Of a stretch of 64,000 bases of DNA, positions 34,812-43,343 are shown in pieces; the stretch's first letter is position 1; every line of letters starts with the position of its first letter. Both the position numbers and the translations under genes were made by a program. The DNA comes from Shouchella clausii (lineage in GTDB: Bacteria; Bacillota; Bacilli; Bacillales; Bacillaceae_D). The notes under the pieces were generated by a model, which had not been told where the DNA came from, did not search any database, and worked only from the letters and a program-made list of their open reading frames with translations. The DNA is taken from NCBI RefSeq assembly GCF_002250115.1, contig NZ_CP019985.1, forward strand, positions 434,001-498,000, read 5' to 3'.

Positions 34812-35140
34812 TAACTCTGCCCCTCCTTCACTTCTTCAATCGTAATCACTTCATCGAGTCCCGTTATCGAAAAAAGCCGCCTAACTCGACTGGACATGCC
34901 ACAAAGCTTTAAGTTGCTGCCATTTGCATCCGTTGTTTTCAACACACCAACAAAAACACCAAGTCCCGTACTGTCAATATATTCAACCTCATTAAAATGA
35001 ATCGTCAGCTCAATACCTTTTTCCTTTGCTAGAGGGATGAGAGATTCACGTAGTTGAGGAGCTGTATAAGCATCAATCTCGCCAGCAAGGTAAATATGAT
35101 GGGCGTTGTCTGTTTGTTCTGATCGTATTGTAAGGTTCAT
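34811..35140 (-). CDS. rsbV: Anti-anti-sigma factor RsbV
   Basis: 109 residues from ATG 35140, the same length as B. subtilis RsbV. The STAS domain carries the phospho-acceptor serine in VEYIDSTGLGVFVG (S57). Dephosphorylated RsbV binds RsbW and frees SigB. GAGGAGG lies upstream. The SigB promoter at 35185-35210 makes rsbV the first gene of the autoregulated unit. Confidence 0.95.
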   Translation of the reverse strand: MNLTIRSEQTDNAHHIYLAGEIDAYTAPQLRESLIPLAKEKGIELTIHFNEVEYIDSTGLGVFVGVLKTTDANGSNLKLCGMSSRVRRLFSITGLDEVITIEEVKEGQS

Positions 35141-35184
35141 ATGTAAACCGTCCTCCTCAAGCAATTAAGTTCCATTTCTCTTTC

Positions 35185-35210
35185 ATACCCGGATACTTCT
35201 ATTTTTAAAC
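35185..35210 (-). promoter_or_regulatory. SigB-dependent promoter of rsbV-rsbW-sigB-rsbX
   Basis: On the minus strand GTTTAA (35205-35210) and GGGTAT (35185-35190) are separated by 14 bases, a perfect SigB consensus. The -35 box overlaps the rsbU stop codon. It gives positive autoregulation of SigB. Confidence 0.92.
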
Positions 35211-36221
35211 GGTTCTCCGCAAAAGAATAAGCGTAAAATCATCACGTAATACAAAGTCTTGAATTTTTACCAGTTCCTCATAAACGCGGTTGACCGTTTC
35301 TTGCGCGGTTAAATGCATGTATTTCCGAATTAATTTTGTGATTTCTTCCCGCTCAATAAACTCGTCGCCTATACGGCATTCTGTTACACCATCAGACAGA
35401 AGCACAATAAAATCGCCTACATCCAAATGACGCGTATATTCTCTATATTTGGTTTGGCGGGACACGCCTAATACGAGCCCTTTGGCGTGCAATTCTTCAA
35501 ATGCGTCGTTGGCCACGCTGTAAAAAAAACCTGGTTCGTGGCCTGCACCTGAATAGTGGAAATCACCAGTCGTTCTGTTATAATACCCGTACATCATTGT
35601 AATAAACATGCTGTCTCCGACGTTTTGGGCGACAACACGGTTTAAGTTCTCAAGTAAAAGCGAAGGTTGGAGTTGCTGCTCAGATGGCAAACTGTCCATC
35701 GCATATTTGATCATAGACATGCAAAGAGCCGCTGGCACGCCTTTGCCAATGATATCGGCAATAGCCATGCCCAGCCCTTTGTCATCCTCATGTACATAAT
35801 GGTAATAATCGCCGCTCATTTTCTTTGCTGGTTCACAAACAACACCGACATCAAGAAATTCTGTTTTTGGCTTTTCTTGCGGGAGAAGGGTCTGCTGCAT
35901 ACTAGCTGCAACATCAATTTCTGACTCAAGTTCTTGCTGCCGGTTCCTTAATATTTGATGTTCTTGATAAGCAAGCCCGTACCCCATCATGACTTCTAAA
36001 AGGAGAACAAATGAATCTTGAATTTGCTCGTCCATTTGTGGGAGCATTTCTGTCAACACTTTAAAATGGATGCTGACAAATTCTTCAGGCGAAATTTTTT
36101 GCTCCAACAAAAACTTGCTTACTTTTTGCGCCTCGTACAGACTTTGTTCCGATTTGTTCTCTAAAAAGTCTTTTAAGATGCGCTTATAGGAAAGCTGTAA
36201 CTTATAGTCTACAACAGACAT
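35205..36221 (-). CDS. rsbU: Serine phosphatase RsbU
   Basis: 338 residues. The N-terminal helical RsbT-binding domain (about 1-85) is followed by a PP2C/SpoIIE domain with MSGDYYHYVHEDDKGLGMAI, ADIIGKGVPAALCM and LLSDGVTECRIGDEF. RsbT binding activates it to dephosphorylate RsbV-P during environmental stress. It starts one base after the rsbT stop. Confidence 0.95.
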   Translation of the reverse strand: MSVVDYKLQLSYKRILKDFLENKSEQSLYEAQKVSKFLLEQKISPEEFVSIHFKVLTEMLPQMDEQIQDSFVLLLEVMMGYGLAYQEHQILRNRQQELESEIDVAASMQQTLLPQEKPKTEFLDVGVVCEPAKKMSGDYYHYVHEDDKGLGMAIADIIGKGVPAALCMSMIKYAMDSLPSEQQLQPSLLLENLNRVVAQNVGDSMFITMMYGYYNRTTGDFHYSGAGHEPGFFYSVANDAFEELHAKGLVLGVSRQTKYREYTRHLDVGDFIVLLSDGVTECRIGDEFIEREEITKLIRKYMHLTAQETVNRVYEELVKIQDFVLRDDFTLILLRRTV

Positions 36222-36653
36222 CTATCTCACATGCCCCCTCACTTGGGCCCATTTTGTTGCCGTGATCGTTGTTCCTACGCCTATTTCTGAATCAATTGTA
36301 AATTCATCCATAAGCCTTTTCACGCCAGGCAAACCTGCCCCTAGGCCGCTGGAAGTCGTAAATCCGTCTACCATCACTTGCCGTATATCTTGAATGCCCG
36401 GGCCGTCATCTTTCGCAATCACACGAATGCCTTTGATTATCCCGAGTTTGGAGGGCTTTTCCACCAATTCAAGGCGAATTTCTCCCCGCTTCGCATACAA
36501 ATAAATGTTTCGTGCAAGTTCAGAAATGGCTGTCGTGATCCGAGCTTGATCTACACTGCCAAAACCGATTTGGCGTGAAAGGTCGCGCCCTGCCTGCCTA
36601 GCAGCGACGATTCCCCATTCATTTTTTACTTCCACACAGGATTGGATATCCAT
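36222..36653 (-). CDS. rsbT: Switch protein kinase RsbT
   Basis: 143 residues, GHKL fold: ITTAISELARNIYLYA (N box) and GLGAGLPGVKRLMDEF (G2 box). RsbT phosphorylates RsbS and RsbR, leaves the stressosome and activates RsbU. It is slightly longer at the C-terminus than the 133-residue B. subtilis protein. Confidence 0.95.
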   Translation of the reverse strand: MDIQSCVEVKNEWGIVAARQAGRDLSRQIGFGSVDQARITTAISELARNIYLYAKRGEIRLELVEKPSKLGIIKGIRVIAKDDGPGIQDIRQVMVDGFTTSSGLGAGLPGVKRLMDEFTIDSEIGVGTTITATKWAQVRGHVR

Positions 36654-36655
36654 CT

Positions 36656-37012
36656 CTAACCCTCCAATTCCTGTTGCAAGCTTGCGAGTCCCTGTTCAAG
36701 ATCTAACGCGGTTGAAACACCTTCTAATTTGATTCCCATATCAATTAATGTAATGGCGACAGCAGGACGAATGCCGGTCAATACGACACGAGCCCCCATC
36801 AAATTGGACATGTCGACAACATCGCCAAGTACTTTGGCAATGAACGAGTCAATCATATCGACACTTGTTAAATCGATAACGACTCCTTTTGAACCTTCTT
36901 CGTGGATTTTTTCAAGCAGATCCTCCTGGAATTGGAGGGCTGTTTGGTCATCTAACTCAATTTGGATGCTGATTAATAAATATTGATTGAGCTTGAGAAT
37001 CGGAATCCTCAT
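36656..37012 (-). CDS. rsbS: Stressosome antagonist RsbS
   Basis: 118 residues from ATG 37012 (GGAGGGGG upstream), a lone STAS domain. The serine phosphorylated by RsbT is in [15 protein letters not shown] (S56, equivalent to B. subtilis S59). It forms the stressosome core with RsbR and holds RsbT. Confidence 0.95.
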   Translation of the reverse strand: MRIPILKLNQYLLISIQIELDDQTALQFQEDLLEKIHEEGSKGVVIDLTSVDMIDSFIAKVLGDVVDMSNLMGARVVLTGIRPAVAITLIDMGIKLEGVSTALDLEQGLASLQQELEG

Positions 37013-37029
37013 TGCATTTCCCCCTCCCA

Positions 37030-37848
37030 TCATAAATCGACCACTTTCTTTCCTGTCATTTCTAAGGCCAACACAACTCCTTTGCGTAGTGTGCTCTGCG
37101 TTGGAAATCTAGCCAAGTCAATGCCCAAGTTGACAATTGTCTGGGCAATTTCAGGGCGAATGCCTACTAATACAGCCTTCGCTCCAATTAAACGGACAGC
37201 TTCGGAAGCTTCAATGATATGTTGGGCAACCATTGTATCGACAACCGGGACACCTGTAATATCAATTAAAACGACTTTTGACCGGTGTTCGATCACGCCT
37301 TCAAGCAAATTTTCCATGATCAGTTTCGCTCTCGCTGTGTCAATCGTTCCGATTAACGGCATCACCGTAATCCCTTCAAAAACAGGAATCAGCGGAGCGG
37401 ACAACTCTAACAGCGAAAGCTTCTGCATTTCGATCGTATGTTCCCAATTCCCCGCATAATCGTTTACAATTCGATCCGTCCGTTCATCAATCCATTCATT
37501 TAATTCCGCTAACATTTCCACCGCCTGACTTTCTTTTAAATCAGACGCTAATACGAACCTTTGGCATACCTTCCTAAACAAATGCATCGATTTTGAAAAT
37601 AAGATCAGTGAACCGCCATTTTGAATAAAACGGTCGACATGCTCCTTTAATTCCGCGTAATAACTGTCTTTATGCCCTTCAGCCGTAGACAGCACCAATT
37701 CCATTAGTTTTTTGTTCGTATGTTCAAACGCATCGTCAGGTTGCGTTAGCAAATCGCTCTCTGAACGAAGCTTCGCCCATTCTTTTCCCCATTCTTCAAG
37801 AAGTTTTGCTCGGTTTTTTAAAAGATAAGAAGCAATAAACGATTGCAT
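37030..37848 (-). CDS. rsbRA: Stressosome co-antagonist RsbRA
   Basis: 272 residues. The N-terminal non-heme globin-like sensor domain (about 1-135) and C-terminal STAS domain are present. Both regulatory threonines sit at the B. subtilis positions: T171 in GTIDTARAK and T205 in PVVDTMVAQ. It is the first gene of the eight-gene operon. A possible SigA promoter lies upstream (TTGCAT and AATAAT, 17 bp apart, near 37890-37920). Confidence 0.94.
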   Translation of the reverse strand: MQSFIASYLLKNRAKLLEEWGKEWAKLRSESDLLTQPDDAFEHTNKKLMELVLSTAEGHKDSYYAELKEHVDRFIQNGGSLILFSKSMHLFRKVCQRFVLASDLKESQAVEMLAELNEWIDERTDRIVNDYAGNWEHTIEMQKLSLLELSAPLIPVFEGITVMPLIGTIDTARAKLIMENLLEGVIEHRSKVVLIDITGVPVVDTMVAQHIIEASEAVRLIGAKAVLVGIRPEIAQTIVNLGIDLARFPTQSTLRKGVVLALEMTGKKVVDL

Positions 37849-37993
37849 AGCCTTCCCCTTTCACCCTGTATTTCTCTTACTGCTATTATTTCATGAGTCG
37901 ACATCCCATGCAAAGATTAATCGTTTTTAGCGATCGTTTTTCTCAGTGTTTGACAATTCCACATTTTAAGGAATCGTCCTTATAAATGGCAAA

Positions 37994-38069
37994 TAAAAAA
38001 CCCTGTACGAGTGCTGCCCCAAGTTAGCGTGAAAAATCTAACCTTTTAGGGTCACTACCATGTACAGGG
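37994..38069 (-). terminator. Long imperfect hairpin and terminator between mazF and rsbRA
   Basis: CCCTGTAC (38001-38008) pairs with GTACAGGG (38062-38069), CCC with GGG further in, and AAGTTAG-like with CTAACCTT at the tip. On the minus strand TTTTTTATTTG follows. It ends mazEF transcription, but it is far longer than a usual terminator. Confidence 0.65.
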
Positions 38070-38139
38070 AATTGCCTGAAAAAAATTTGTGATGCACACC
38101 AAATAGATGGTTGCCATCCTCTTTTTATACTTAATTGGG

Positions 38140-38490
38140 TTAAAAATCAATTAATCCCAAACTGATCGTGAGTGCCTTGTCAACAGACCTCATCATTTTT
38201 TCGTCAAGATGGGTAATTTTATCTGTCAGTCGTTGTTTGTCAATCGTGCGTACTTGCTCAAGAAGAATGACCGAATCCCGGTCGAACCCATATTTGCTCG
38301 CATTGATTTCCACGTGTGTTGGGAGTTTTGCTTTTTGGATTTGGGCTGTAATGGCTGCTACGATCACTGTCGGGCTAAATCGGTTACCGATATTATTTTG
38401 TATGATGAGTACAGGCCTGACCCCACCTTGTTCTGAGCCGACAACGGGGGAGAGATCTGCAAAATACACATCGCCGCGTTTGACTATCAC
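38140..38490 (-). CDS. ndoA: Endoribonuclease toxin MazF (EndoA/NdoA)
   Basis: 116 residues from GTG 38490, matching B. subtilis NdoA in length. [30 protein letters not shown] and [13 protein letters not shown] cover the catalytic Arg/Thr surface. It cleaves RNA at UACAU-type sites in close homologues. It lies directly after its antitoxin gene. Confidence 0.95.
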   Translation of the reverse strand: MIVKRGDVYFADLSPVVGSEQGGVRPVLIIQNNIGNRFSPTVIVAAITAQIQKAKLPTHVEINASKYGFDRDSVILLEQVRTIDKQRLTDKITHLDEKMMRSVDKALTISLGLIDF

Positions 38491-38494
38491 ATCG

Positions 38495-38686
38495 CTACAC
38501 CCCACTAACGAGACGCGTCAGCGTATGATTCGCTTCCTCCTCAGCAAGAAAGGCTTCTGATGCAATTGTAAGATTGATTTTCGCCATCTCCATATAGCCT
38601 TGTTGCATAGACTCACGAATTTCAGCTTTTAGTTTTGCACGCTTATTGCTGTTTTCTTCGTTGTCCCACTTTTCCTGCTCAAGCAC
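38495..38686 (-). CDS. ndoAI: Shortened MazE antitoxin (EndoAI-like) lacking the DNA-binding domain
   Basis: 63 residues from GTG 38686 (GAGG eight bases upstream). It keeps the toxin-binding tail [20 protein letters not shown] and the ending TLTRLVSGV, but the ribbon-helix-helix N-terminus present in the 93-residue B. subtilis protein is missing. An in-frame stop lies four codons upstream, and the expected region instead holds a promoter. Toxin neutralisation may persist, but autorepression through RHH binding should not. Confidence 0.82.
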   Translation of the reverse strand: MLEQEKWDNEENSNKRAKLKAEIRESMQQGYMEMAKINLTIASEAFLAEEEANHTLTRLVSGV

Positions 38687-38772
38687 AGCATCCACCTCAT
38701 TTAATCAGTGTAAGGCCTATTTAGGCAATTCATTTTTACGTCCGACATTTCGCCGCAAGTTATACATCATTT

Positions 38773-38801
38773 ATCATAGCATTGCCAATAGGTCTTTGCA
38801 A
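38773..38801 (-). promoter_or_regulatory. Promoter of mazEF
   Basis: On the minus strand TTGCAA (38796-38801) and TATGAT (38773-38778) are 17 bp apart. The transcript start near 38766 lies inside the region where an RHH domain would be encoded. Confidence 0.6.
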
Positions 38802-38837
38802 AGCTCTTTTTCAAAATCTTGCTTTGCTATTTAGCCA

Positions 38838-40070
38838 TTATCCATTCTGTTGGTCATTTTTCCCTTGCTCTTCTATTTTATGCATAACCCTTGATTCTAT
38901 TTGCACAGATTGATATTTGCCGTTTTTTACGTAAATACGGGGCAAGCGAGGATTGAGCATACAGGCAGCTTCATAATTAATCGTATCAAGCCGCTTTGCG
39001 ACGTCATCAAGCTCAATTTTCTCTTGGCCGTCTTTGCCTACAAGAGTAACCGTTGTACCATTTGGCACTGGCTCAGCAAGTTCAATCATGCATTGGTCCA
39101 TACAGATTCTCCCCGCAAAGCGCGCTTTTTGCCCATTGACGAGTGCATACCCGCCTTTCGTACTGTTTTGCCTTGCCCAGCCATCAGCATAGCCAATTGG
39201 CAACGTCGCAATCCATGTCGGTGCTTCTGCTTGATAAGTAGCTCCGTAACTGACAGCGTCCCCTTTTTGAATAAGCTTCGTGAAAACCGTTTTTGTTTTT
39301 AGCGATAAGGCTGGAGTCAGCTTGAATGGCAGTACTTGTTTTATTTCTAATGAAGGGGTAAGTCCATACATGGAAATGCCGAAACGCACCATATTGTACA
39401 TATCGCCTGGATAGCGCATGCTCGCTGCGCTATTGCCAGTGTGAATGAACGGAATCGAAACTCTTGCTTCTTCCAATTTGTCAACACATGCTGCAAACCG
39501 TTCTTGCTGTTTTCGGTAATACGTATGATCGAGCTCGTCGGCAGTGGCAAAATGGGTAAACAGCCCTTCAACAACACCTATTTTTTGCGCAGCACAGACA
39601 ACGGCGATCGTCTTTTCAACCGTTTGTTGGCCTAGGCGGCCCATGCCCGTGTCCATTTTGACATGGATACGGAGTGGATCGTTTCGTGTTTTTGCCAGAA
39701 ACCGTGTAGCCTCTTCTAGCCATTCCTGCTCAAATACAGTTACCGAGATCCGCTCAGAGCGGGCAAGCTCTGCATTTTCTGGGCGTGTTTTGCCAAGAAC
39801 AAGGACCGGCGCCTGAATGCCTGCCTTTCTTAGTTCCAATGCTTCGTCTAATAAAGCAACGCCGAGAAAGGTCGCTCCAGCAGCAAGCGCCTCCTTAGCA
39901 ACGGCTATAGCCCCGTGGCCATAGGCGTTCGCTTTTACAACTGCCATAATGGCGACATCGTGGCCTTGGCTTTTATAAAAGCGCGCTAGCGACGAAACAT
40001 TGCTCGAAATCGCATCCAAATCAACCTCAACCCATGTATCCCTAAAGAAAGGGAGTGCCGTTCGATCCAT
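38838..40070 (-). CDS. alr: Alanine racemase
   Basis: 410 residues. The PLP lysine is K46 in AVVKANAYGHG, and the second catalytic tyrosine is in GDAVSYGATYQ. It makes D-alanine for peptidoglycan and teichoic acids. The protein has about 20 extra residues after the usual end (ESRVMHKIEEQGKNDQQ). GGAGGTAATTAG precedes the ATG. It is the conserved neighbour of mazEF and ydcC in Bacillus. Confidence 0.96.
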   Translation of the reverse strand: MDRTALPFFRDTWVEVDLDAISSNVSSLARFYKSQGHDVAIMAVVKANAYGHGAIAVAKEALAAGATFLGVALLDEALELRKAGIQAPVLVLGKTRPENAELARSERISVTVFEQEWLEEATRFLAKTRNDPLRIHVKMDTGMGRLGQQTVEKTIAVVCAAQKIGVVEGLFTHFATADELDHTYYRKQQERFAACVDKLEEARVSIPFIHTGNSAASMRYPGDMYNMVRFGISMYGLTPSLEIKQVLPFKLTPALSLKTKTVFTKLIQKGDAVSYGATYQAEAPTWIATLPIGYADGWARQNSTKGGYALVNGQKARFAGRICMDQCMIELAEPVPNGTTVTLVGKDGQEKIELDDVAKRLDTINYEAACMLNPRLPRIYVKNGKYQSVQIESRVMHKIEEQGKNDQQNG

Positions 40071-40171
40071 CTAATTACCTCCAGGACAGTTCAAGTTCTT
40101 ACCCTAGTATAAGAGCTCAATGGAAAATTGTCGAACGGTGTTCTTTGGCAACAACGTCTTTTTGTTTATAT

Positions 40172-40201
40172 ATAAAAAAGCCACGAGTTCGCTCGTGGCT
40201 T
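40172..40201 (-). terminator. Terminator of ydcC
   Basis: On the minus strand AAGCCACGAG pairs with CTCGTGGCTT around CGAA and is followed by TTTTTTATATA. CAGACTGTAGAC abuts the stem at 40203-40214. Confidence 0.9.
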
Positions 40202-40218
40202 CAGACTGTAGACATCGG

Positions 40219-41241
40219 TTACTTTTCGGTCGTGGCGTAAACAGAGCGGGCAACATCGGCCATCTCTTCTTCTGACAAGCTCTCTGAAATCAGGGAGTAG
40301 TCGATGCCTTCATGGGACCACATAATACGGTCAGCCGATTGGATTCCAATCGTGAAACCGAGGTCAACTGGTTCTCCCTTTACTAAATTTAGCGGCGCTG
40401 TTGTCGCTGGGACGATTGTGCTCTTCTCTTGAATCAGTGTAAAAGGCTTATCGCCAGAATATTGTTGCACATAAGCTGTACGCTCGCCTGTTTCGACGGT
40501 CTCCAATTTAGGCTCACCGTCGACTCCATCCGGGATAAACATCGGGTAGCGAATCGAAATTTCCTCCTCTTCTTCAGGAGTAGCCATTGTCGGTTCGGAC
40601 ATTTGCGCGCCATCCATTGTTTTTTCTGTATTAAAGTCTTCATTTGACAGCTCTGGATTTTTCTCGAATTCAGTAAACGTCAAGTCGACTAGCACATTGT
40701 TATCCGCATCCATAATCTTAACGGAAACAGGCGCTAAATCTTTTTTATTTAACCTGATTTCTTGGCTGTTTAAGTTTTTGTTTTGATACGTTGTCGCTGT
40801 TTTAAAGACATAATGGTTTTCGTCTTGTGAAAACATGACATCAGCGTCAAGGCTAATATCCTTTAAAAGCGATTCATACAGATAAGCTTGGCTGCTCGTT
40901 TTGGGCCAATCGCTTTGGAAACGGAATGTTTTGTTTAGTGCTGGCGTCAAAACGAACACGCCGTCGTCATTTTTTAAGATGATTTGACTTTGTTCATTTT
41001 TCGCATTTTTTAAATCAACTTTGTAATAAGCGTTATCTTTTTGCCACACTTCTACATCATACGTCTGTGGTTCTTGGCCCGTTTCCAGCACCATCGTCGC
41101 TTTTGACTTGTAGCTCTCCGTATTTTCTAGAGCCTCTTCTACGTCGTTTAAAACATCCTCTTGCGATTTTTCTCCACACGCTGCCAATACGACTACCATT
41201 AGGACAGCAACCATGGCCAGCCATGATTTCGTCTTCTTCAT
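40219..41241 (-). CDS. ydcC: YdcC-like lipoprotein (LolA-fold outer surface protein)
   Basis: 340 residues from ATG 41241 (AAGGTAGGC upstream). A lipoprotein signal peptide ends in the lipobox VVLAAC, followed by GEKSQEDVLNDVEEALENT. The body resembles the LolA/sporulation-lipoprotein YdcC fold (VEVWQKDNAYYKVDL). It is anchored to the outer leaflet of the membrane. The B. subtilis gene has the same position between acpS and alr, and its role is not known. Confidence 0.88.
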   Translation of the reverse strand: MKKTKSWLAMVAVLMVVVLAACGEKSQEDVLNDVEEALENTESYKSKATMVLETGQEPQTYDVEVWQKDNAYYKVDLKNAKNEQSQIILKNDDGVFVLTPALNKTFRFQSDWPKTSSQAYLYESLLKDISLDADVMFSQDENHYVFKTATTYQNKNLNSQEIRLNKKDLAPVSVKIMDADNNVLVDLTFTEFEKNPELSNEDFNTEKTMDGAQMSEPTMATPEEEEEISIRYPMFIPDGVDGEPKLETVETGERTAYVQQYSGDKPFTLIQEKSTIVPATTAPLNLVKGEPVDLGFTIGIQSADRIMWSHEGIDYSLISESLSEEEMADVARSVYATTEK

Positions 41242-41360
41242 GCCTACCTTCACCCCTTCGGCTCACTTTAGGCATGGACGGCGAGTCCATTGCCCTGTTG
41301 CTGTAAACTATATGAGCCGAATGACGTCAATATGCAGACGAGTATTGACAAGTAGCATTT

Positions 41361-41714
41361 TTATGTTTCAATGACGACTTGTGCAGCAGCGTATTCTTTT
41401 GAATGTGTAATGGAAAGGTGGACACGGGCGCTGTCGTCGTTTACCACAATATACGGTTTTCCACTGCCTTCAGTGCGGATTTCAATATCATGCCAAGAAA
41501 GGCCGGCGCCAATTCCAGTCCCTTTCGCTTTCGCAAATGCTTCCTTTGCAGCAAAACGGCCTGCCAAATATTCAATTTGGCGGTTCGGCGCTAGCTGTGC
41601 CATTTGCTCTTGTTCATAAGAAGTCAATACCCGGCCTGGGAAACGAGGCTGTCTCGCAAAAGCAGCCTCGATTCGCTTTAGTTCAATTAAATCAATGCCA
41701 ATGCCAACAATCAT
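41361..41714 (-). CDS. acpS: Holo-[acyl-carrier-protein] synthase
   Basis: 117 residues from ATG 41714 (AGGTGGTG upstream). Motifs IVGIGIDLIELKRIE (metal-binding D) and FAAKEAFAKAKGTGIG (metal-binding E) define AcpS, and the tail VHLSITHSKEYAAAQVVIE is standard. It transfers 4'-phosphopantetheine from CoA to apo-ACP for fatty-acid synthesis. Confidence 0.96.
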   Translation of the reverse strand: MIVGIGIDLIELKRIEAAFARQPRFPGRVLTSYEQEQMAQLAPNRQIEYLAGRFAAKEAFAKAKGTGIGAGLSWHDIEIRTEGSGKPYIVVNDDSARVHLSITHSKEYAAAQVVIET

Positions 41715-41837
41715 TTGCACACCACCTGTTTATCATTCTGTCCAGTTATGCGGCACAAGGCGCAAGCTGCTATAATGAGACTAGTTCATGATGGTCATGA
41801 TACCTTATACGGCTAATCACCAAAAAGGGGGAATCCC

Positions 41838-42599
41838 ATGTTTCACCGCAACGAAACCTTTTCGAGCTATATTCGCAACTACCCTGTGATCACCGCCATT
41901 ATAGCAACCAATGTGATCATTTATTTCCTCTTCCTCATTATACCTTACGGGGGCTGGCTTCACTATTCTGGGATGGGATGGAATGCAGCGATTTTCGCTG
42001 GCGAGTACTGGCGCCTTGTGACGCCGATCTTTTTGCATGGCGGGCTGTTCCATTTGTTTTCAAACATGTTCGCTTTGCTCATTTTCGCTCCTGCTCTTGA
42101 AGTGATGCTTGGAAAACGAAAATTTATAACCATTTATCTCCTTTCAGGCGTATTGGCAAACGTGGCGACTTTGTTTTTAGAATCGCCAAGCTATACCCAC
42201 GTCGGTGCGTCGGGCTCCATCTTTGGCTTATTTGGCGTCTTCTTGTTTATGTACCTTTACCGTAAAGATTTAATGGATAGCCAATCAGGGCAAACGATTT
42301 TTCCGATCATTGTTATTTCTGTGATCATGACTTTTGTCGGTGCCCATATTAACATTTTCGCCCACTTATTCGGACTGTTATTTGGCTTCCTACTAGCACC
42401 TTCCTTTCTAAGAGGAGCTCGTCCTTTTTATAGCCAGCAAGCGACCAGCCGTGTTCGCCGCGCTTATTTTGACGACGATGAAGTCCAATTTGATCCTGAG
42501 CGCTGGAAACGTGCAAATAGCAATCGGAAATTGAAAAAAGTGTTATGGGTGCTTGCAGCGATTATTGCCATTATTCTATTGGGAACCATTCAGTTATAA
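41838..42599 (+). CDS. Rhomboid family intramembrane serine protease (YdcA-like)
   Basis: 253 residues with about six to seven hydrophobic segments. The catalytic serine is S125 in HVGASGSIFG and the histidine is H176 in INIFAHLFG; FLHGGLFHLFSNM carries the usual loop. It cuts transmembrane helices in the bilayer; its substrate is unknown. It is divergent from acpS, as ydcA is in B. subtilis. Confidence 0.93.
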   Translation: MFHRNETFSSYIRNYPVITAIIATNVIIYFLFLIIPYGGWLHYSGMGWNAAIFAGEYWRLVTPIFLHGGLFHLFSNMFALLIFAPALEVMLGKRKFITIYLLSGVLANVATLFLESPSYTHVGASGSIFGLFGVFLFMYLYRKDLMDSQSGQTIFPIIVISVIMTFVGAHINIFAHLFGLLFGFLLAPSFLRGARPFYSQQATSRVRRAYFDDDEVQFDPERWKRANSNRKLKKVLWVLAAIIAIILLGTIQL

Positions 42600-42706
42600 G
42601 GGGCTAAATGTCCTTAAACACTCATCACAGATCACCCGTCATAGCGATACGTTTGTCCGCATAGGATGAAAGAAAGCTTGGCTACTGAGTGGGTGAGGGT
42701 GATAGG

Positions 42707-43315
42707 GTGATAAAAGGACTTCGTTACGTAATTGTGTTGTTTGTAGGCTGTTTGCTAATTAGCCTTGGGATTAACTTATTTTTTGTTTCCTACCATTTGC
42801 TAGACGGCGGCATTATTGGCGTCGGATTGATCGCCCATTACATCTGGGATTTTCCAGTCGGTATGACCATAATCGTCGTCAGCATTCCCATTTACATTCT
42901 TGCTTGGATATACTATAGGCCGTTTTTCTACAACTCACTAGTAGGCGTCATCGTTTCTTCCTTAATGATCGATTACTTTGCCGCTTACATACCGGCTACC
43001 CCCCTTTTGCCTCCACTTCCTAGCGCCATCATTGGTGGCCTGATGCTCGGAATAGGCGCTGGTATTATGTTTCTCCTAGATATTAGCACTGGGGGCTTTG
43101 ACTTGCTGGCACAGATGATTGCTGCTAAAACAAAATGGAATGTCGGTGTCTTAATTGTCGGTTTTGATTTAGGAGCAGTCGTAGCTGGCATTCCCATTGT
43201 GACACACGATGAGATCATCTTATCGGCGATCGCCGTCATTGGTACTGGCTTTGCTACCACTGTGATTACAGCCCTTGGCGGCGTGAATGGCCATGGCAGC
43301 ATGTCGGCAAAATAA
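42707..43315 (+). CDS. YitT family membrane protein (DUF161)
   Basis: About 202 residues with five to six hydrophobic helices. YitT-type signatures include LLISLGINLFFVSYHLLDGG, FDLLAQMIAAK and a GFATTVITAL segment, but the cytoplasmic DUF2179 domain of longer members is absent. Function unknown; a transporter is likely from the fold. The start is uncertain (GTG 42707 or 42689). Confidence 0.82.
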   Translation: MIKGLRYVIVLFVGCLLISLGINLFFVSYHLLDGGIIGVGLIAHYIWDFPVGMTIIVVSIPIYILAWIYYRPFFYNSLVGVIVSSLMIDYFAAYIPATPLLPPLPSAIIGGLMLGIGAGIMFLLDISTGGFDLLAQMIAAKTKWNVGVLIVGFDLGAVVAGIPIVTHDEIILSAIAVIGTGFATTVITALGGVNGHGSMSAK

Positions 43316-43343
43316 AAAGCCGTCGCATATGCGACGGTTTTTT
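43313..43343. terminator. Bidirectional terminator
   Basis: CCGTCGC pairs with GCGACGG around ATAT, with AAAAA before and TTTTTT after. It serves both converging genes and overlaps the last codons of the LtaS-like gene. Confidence 0.9.
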
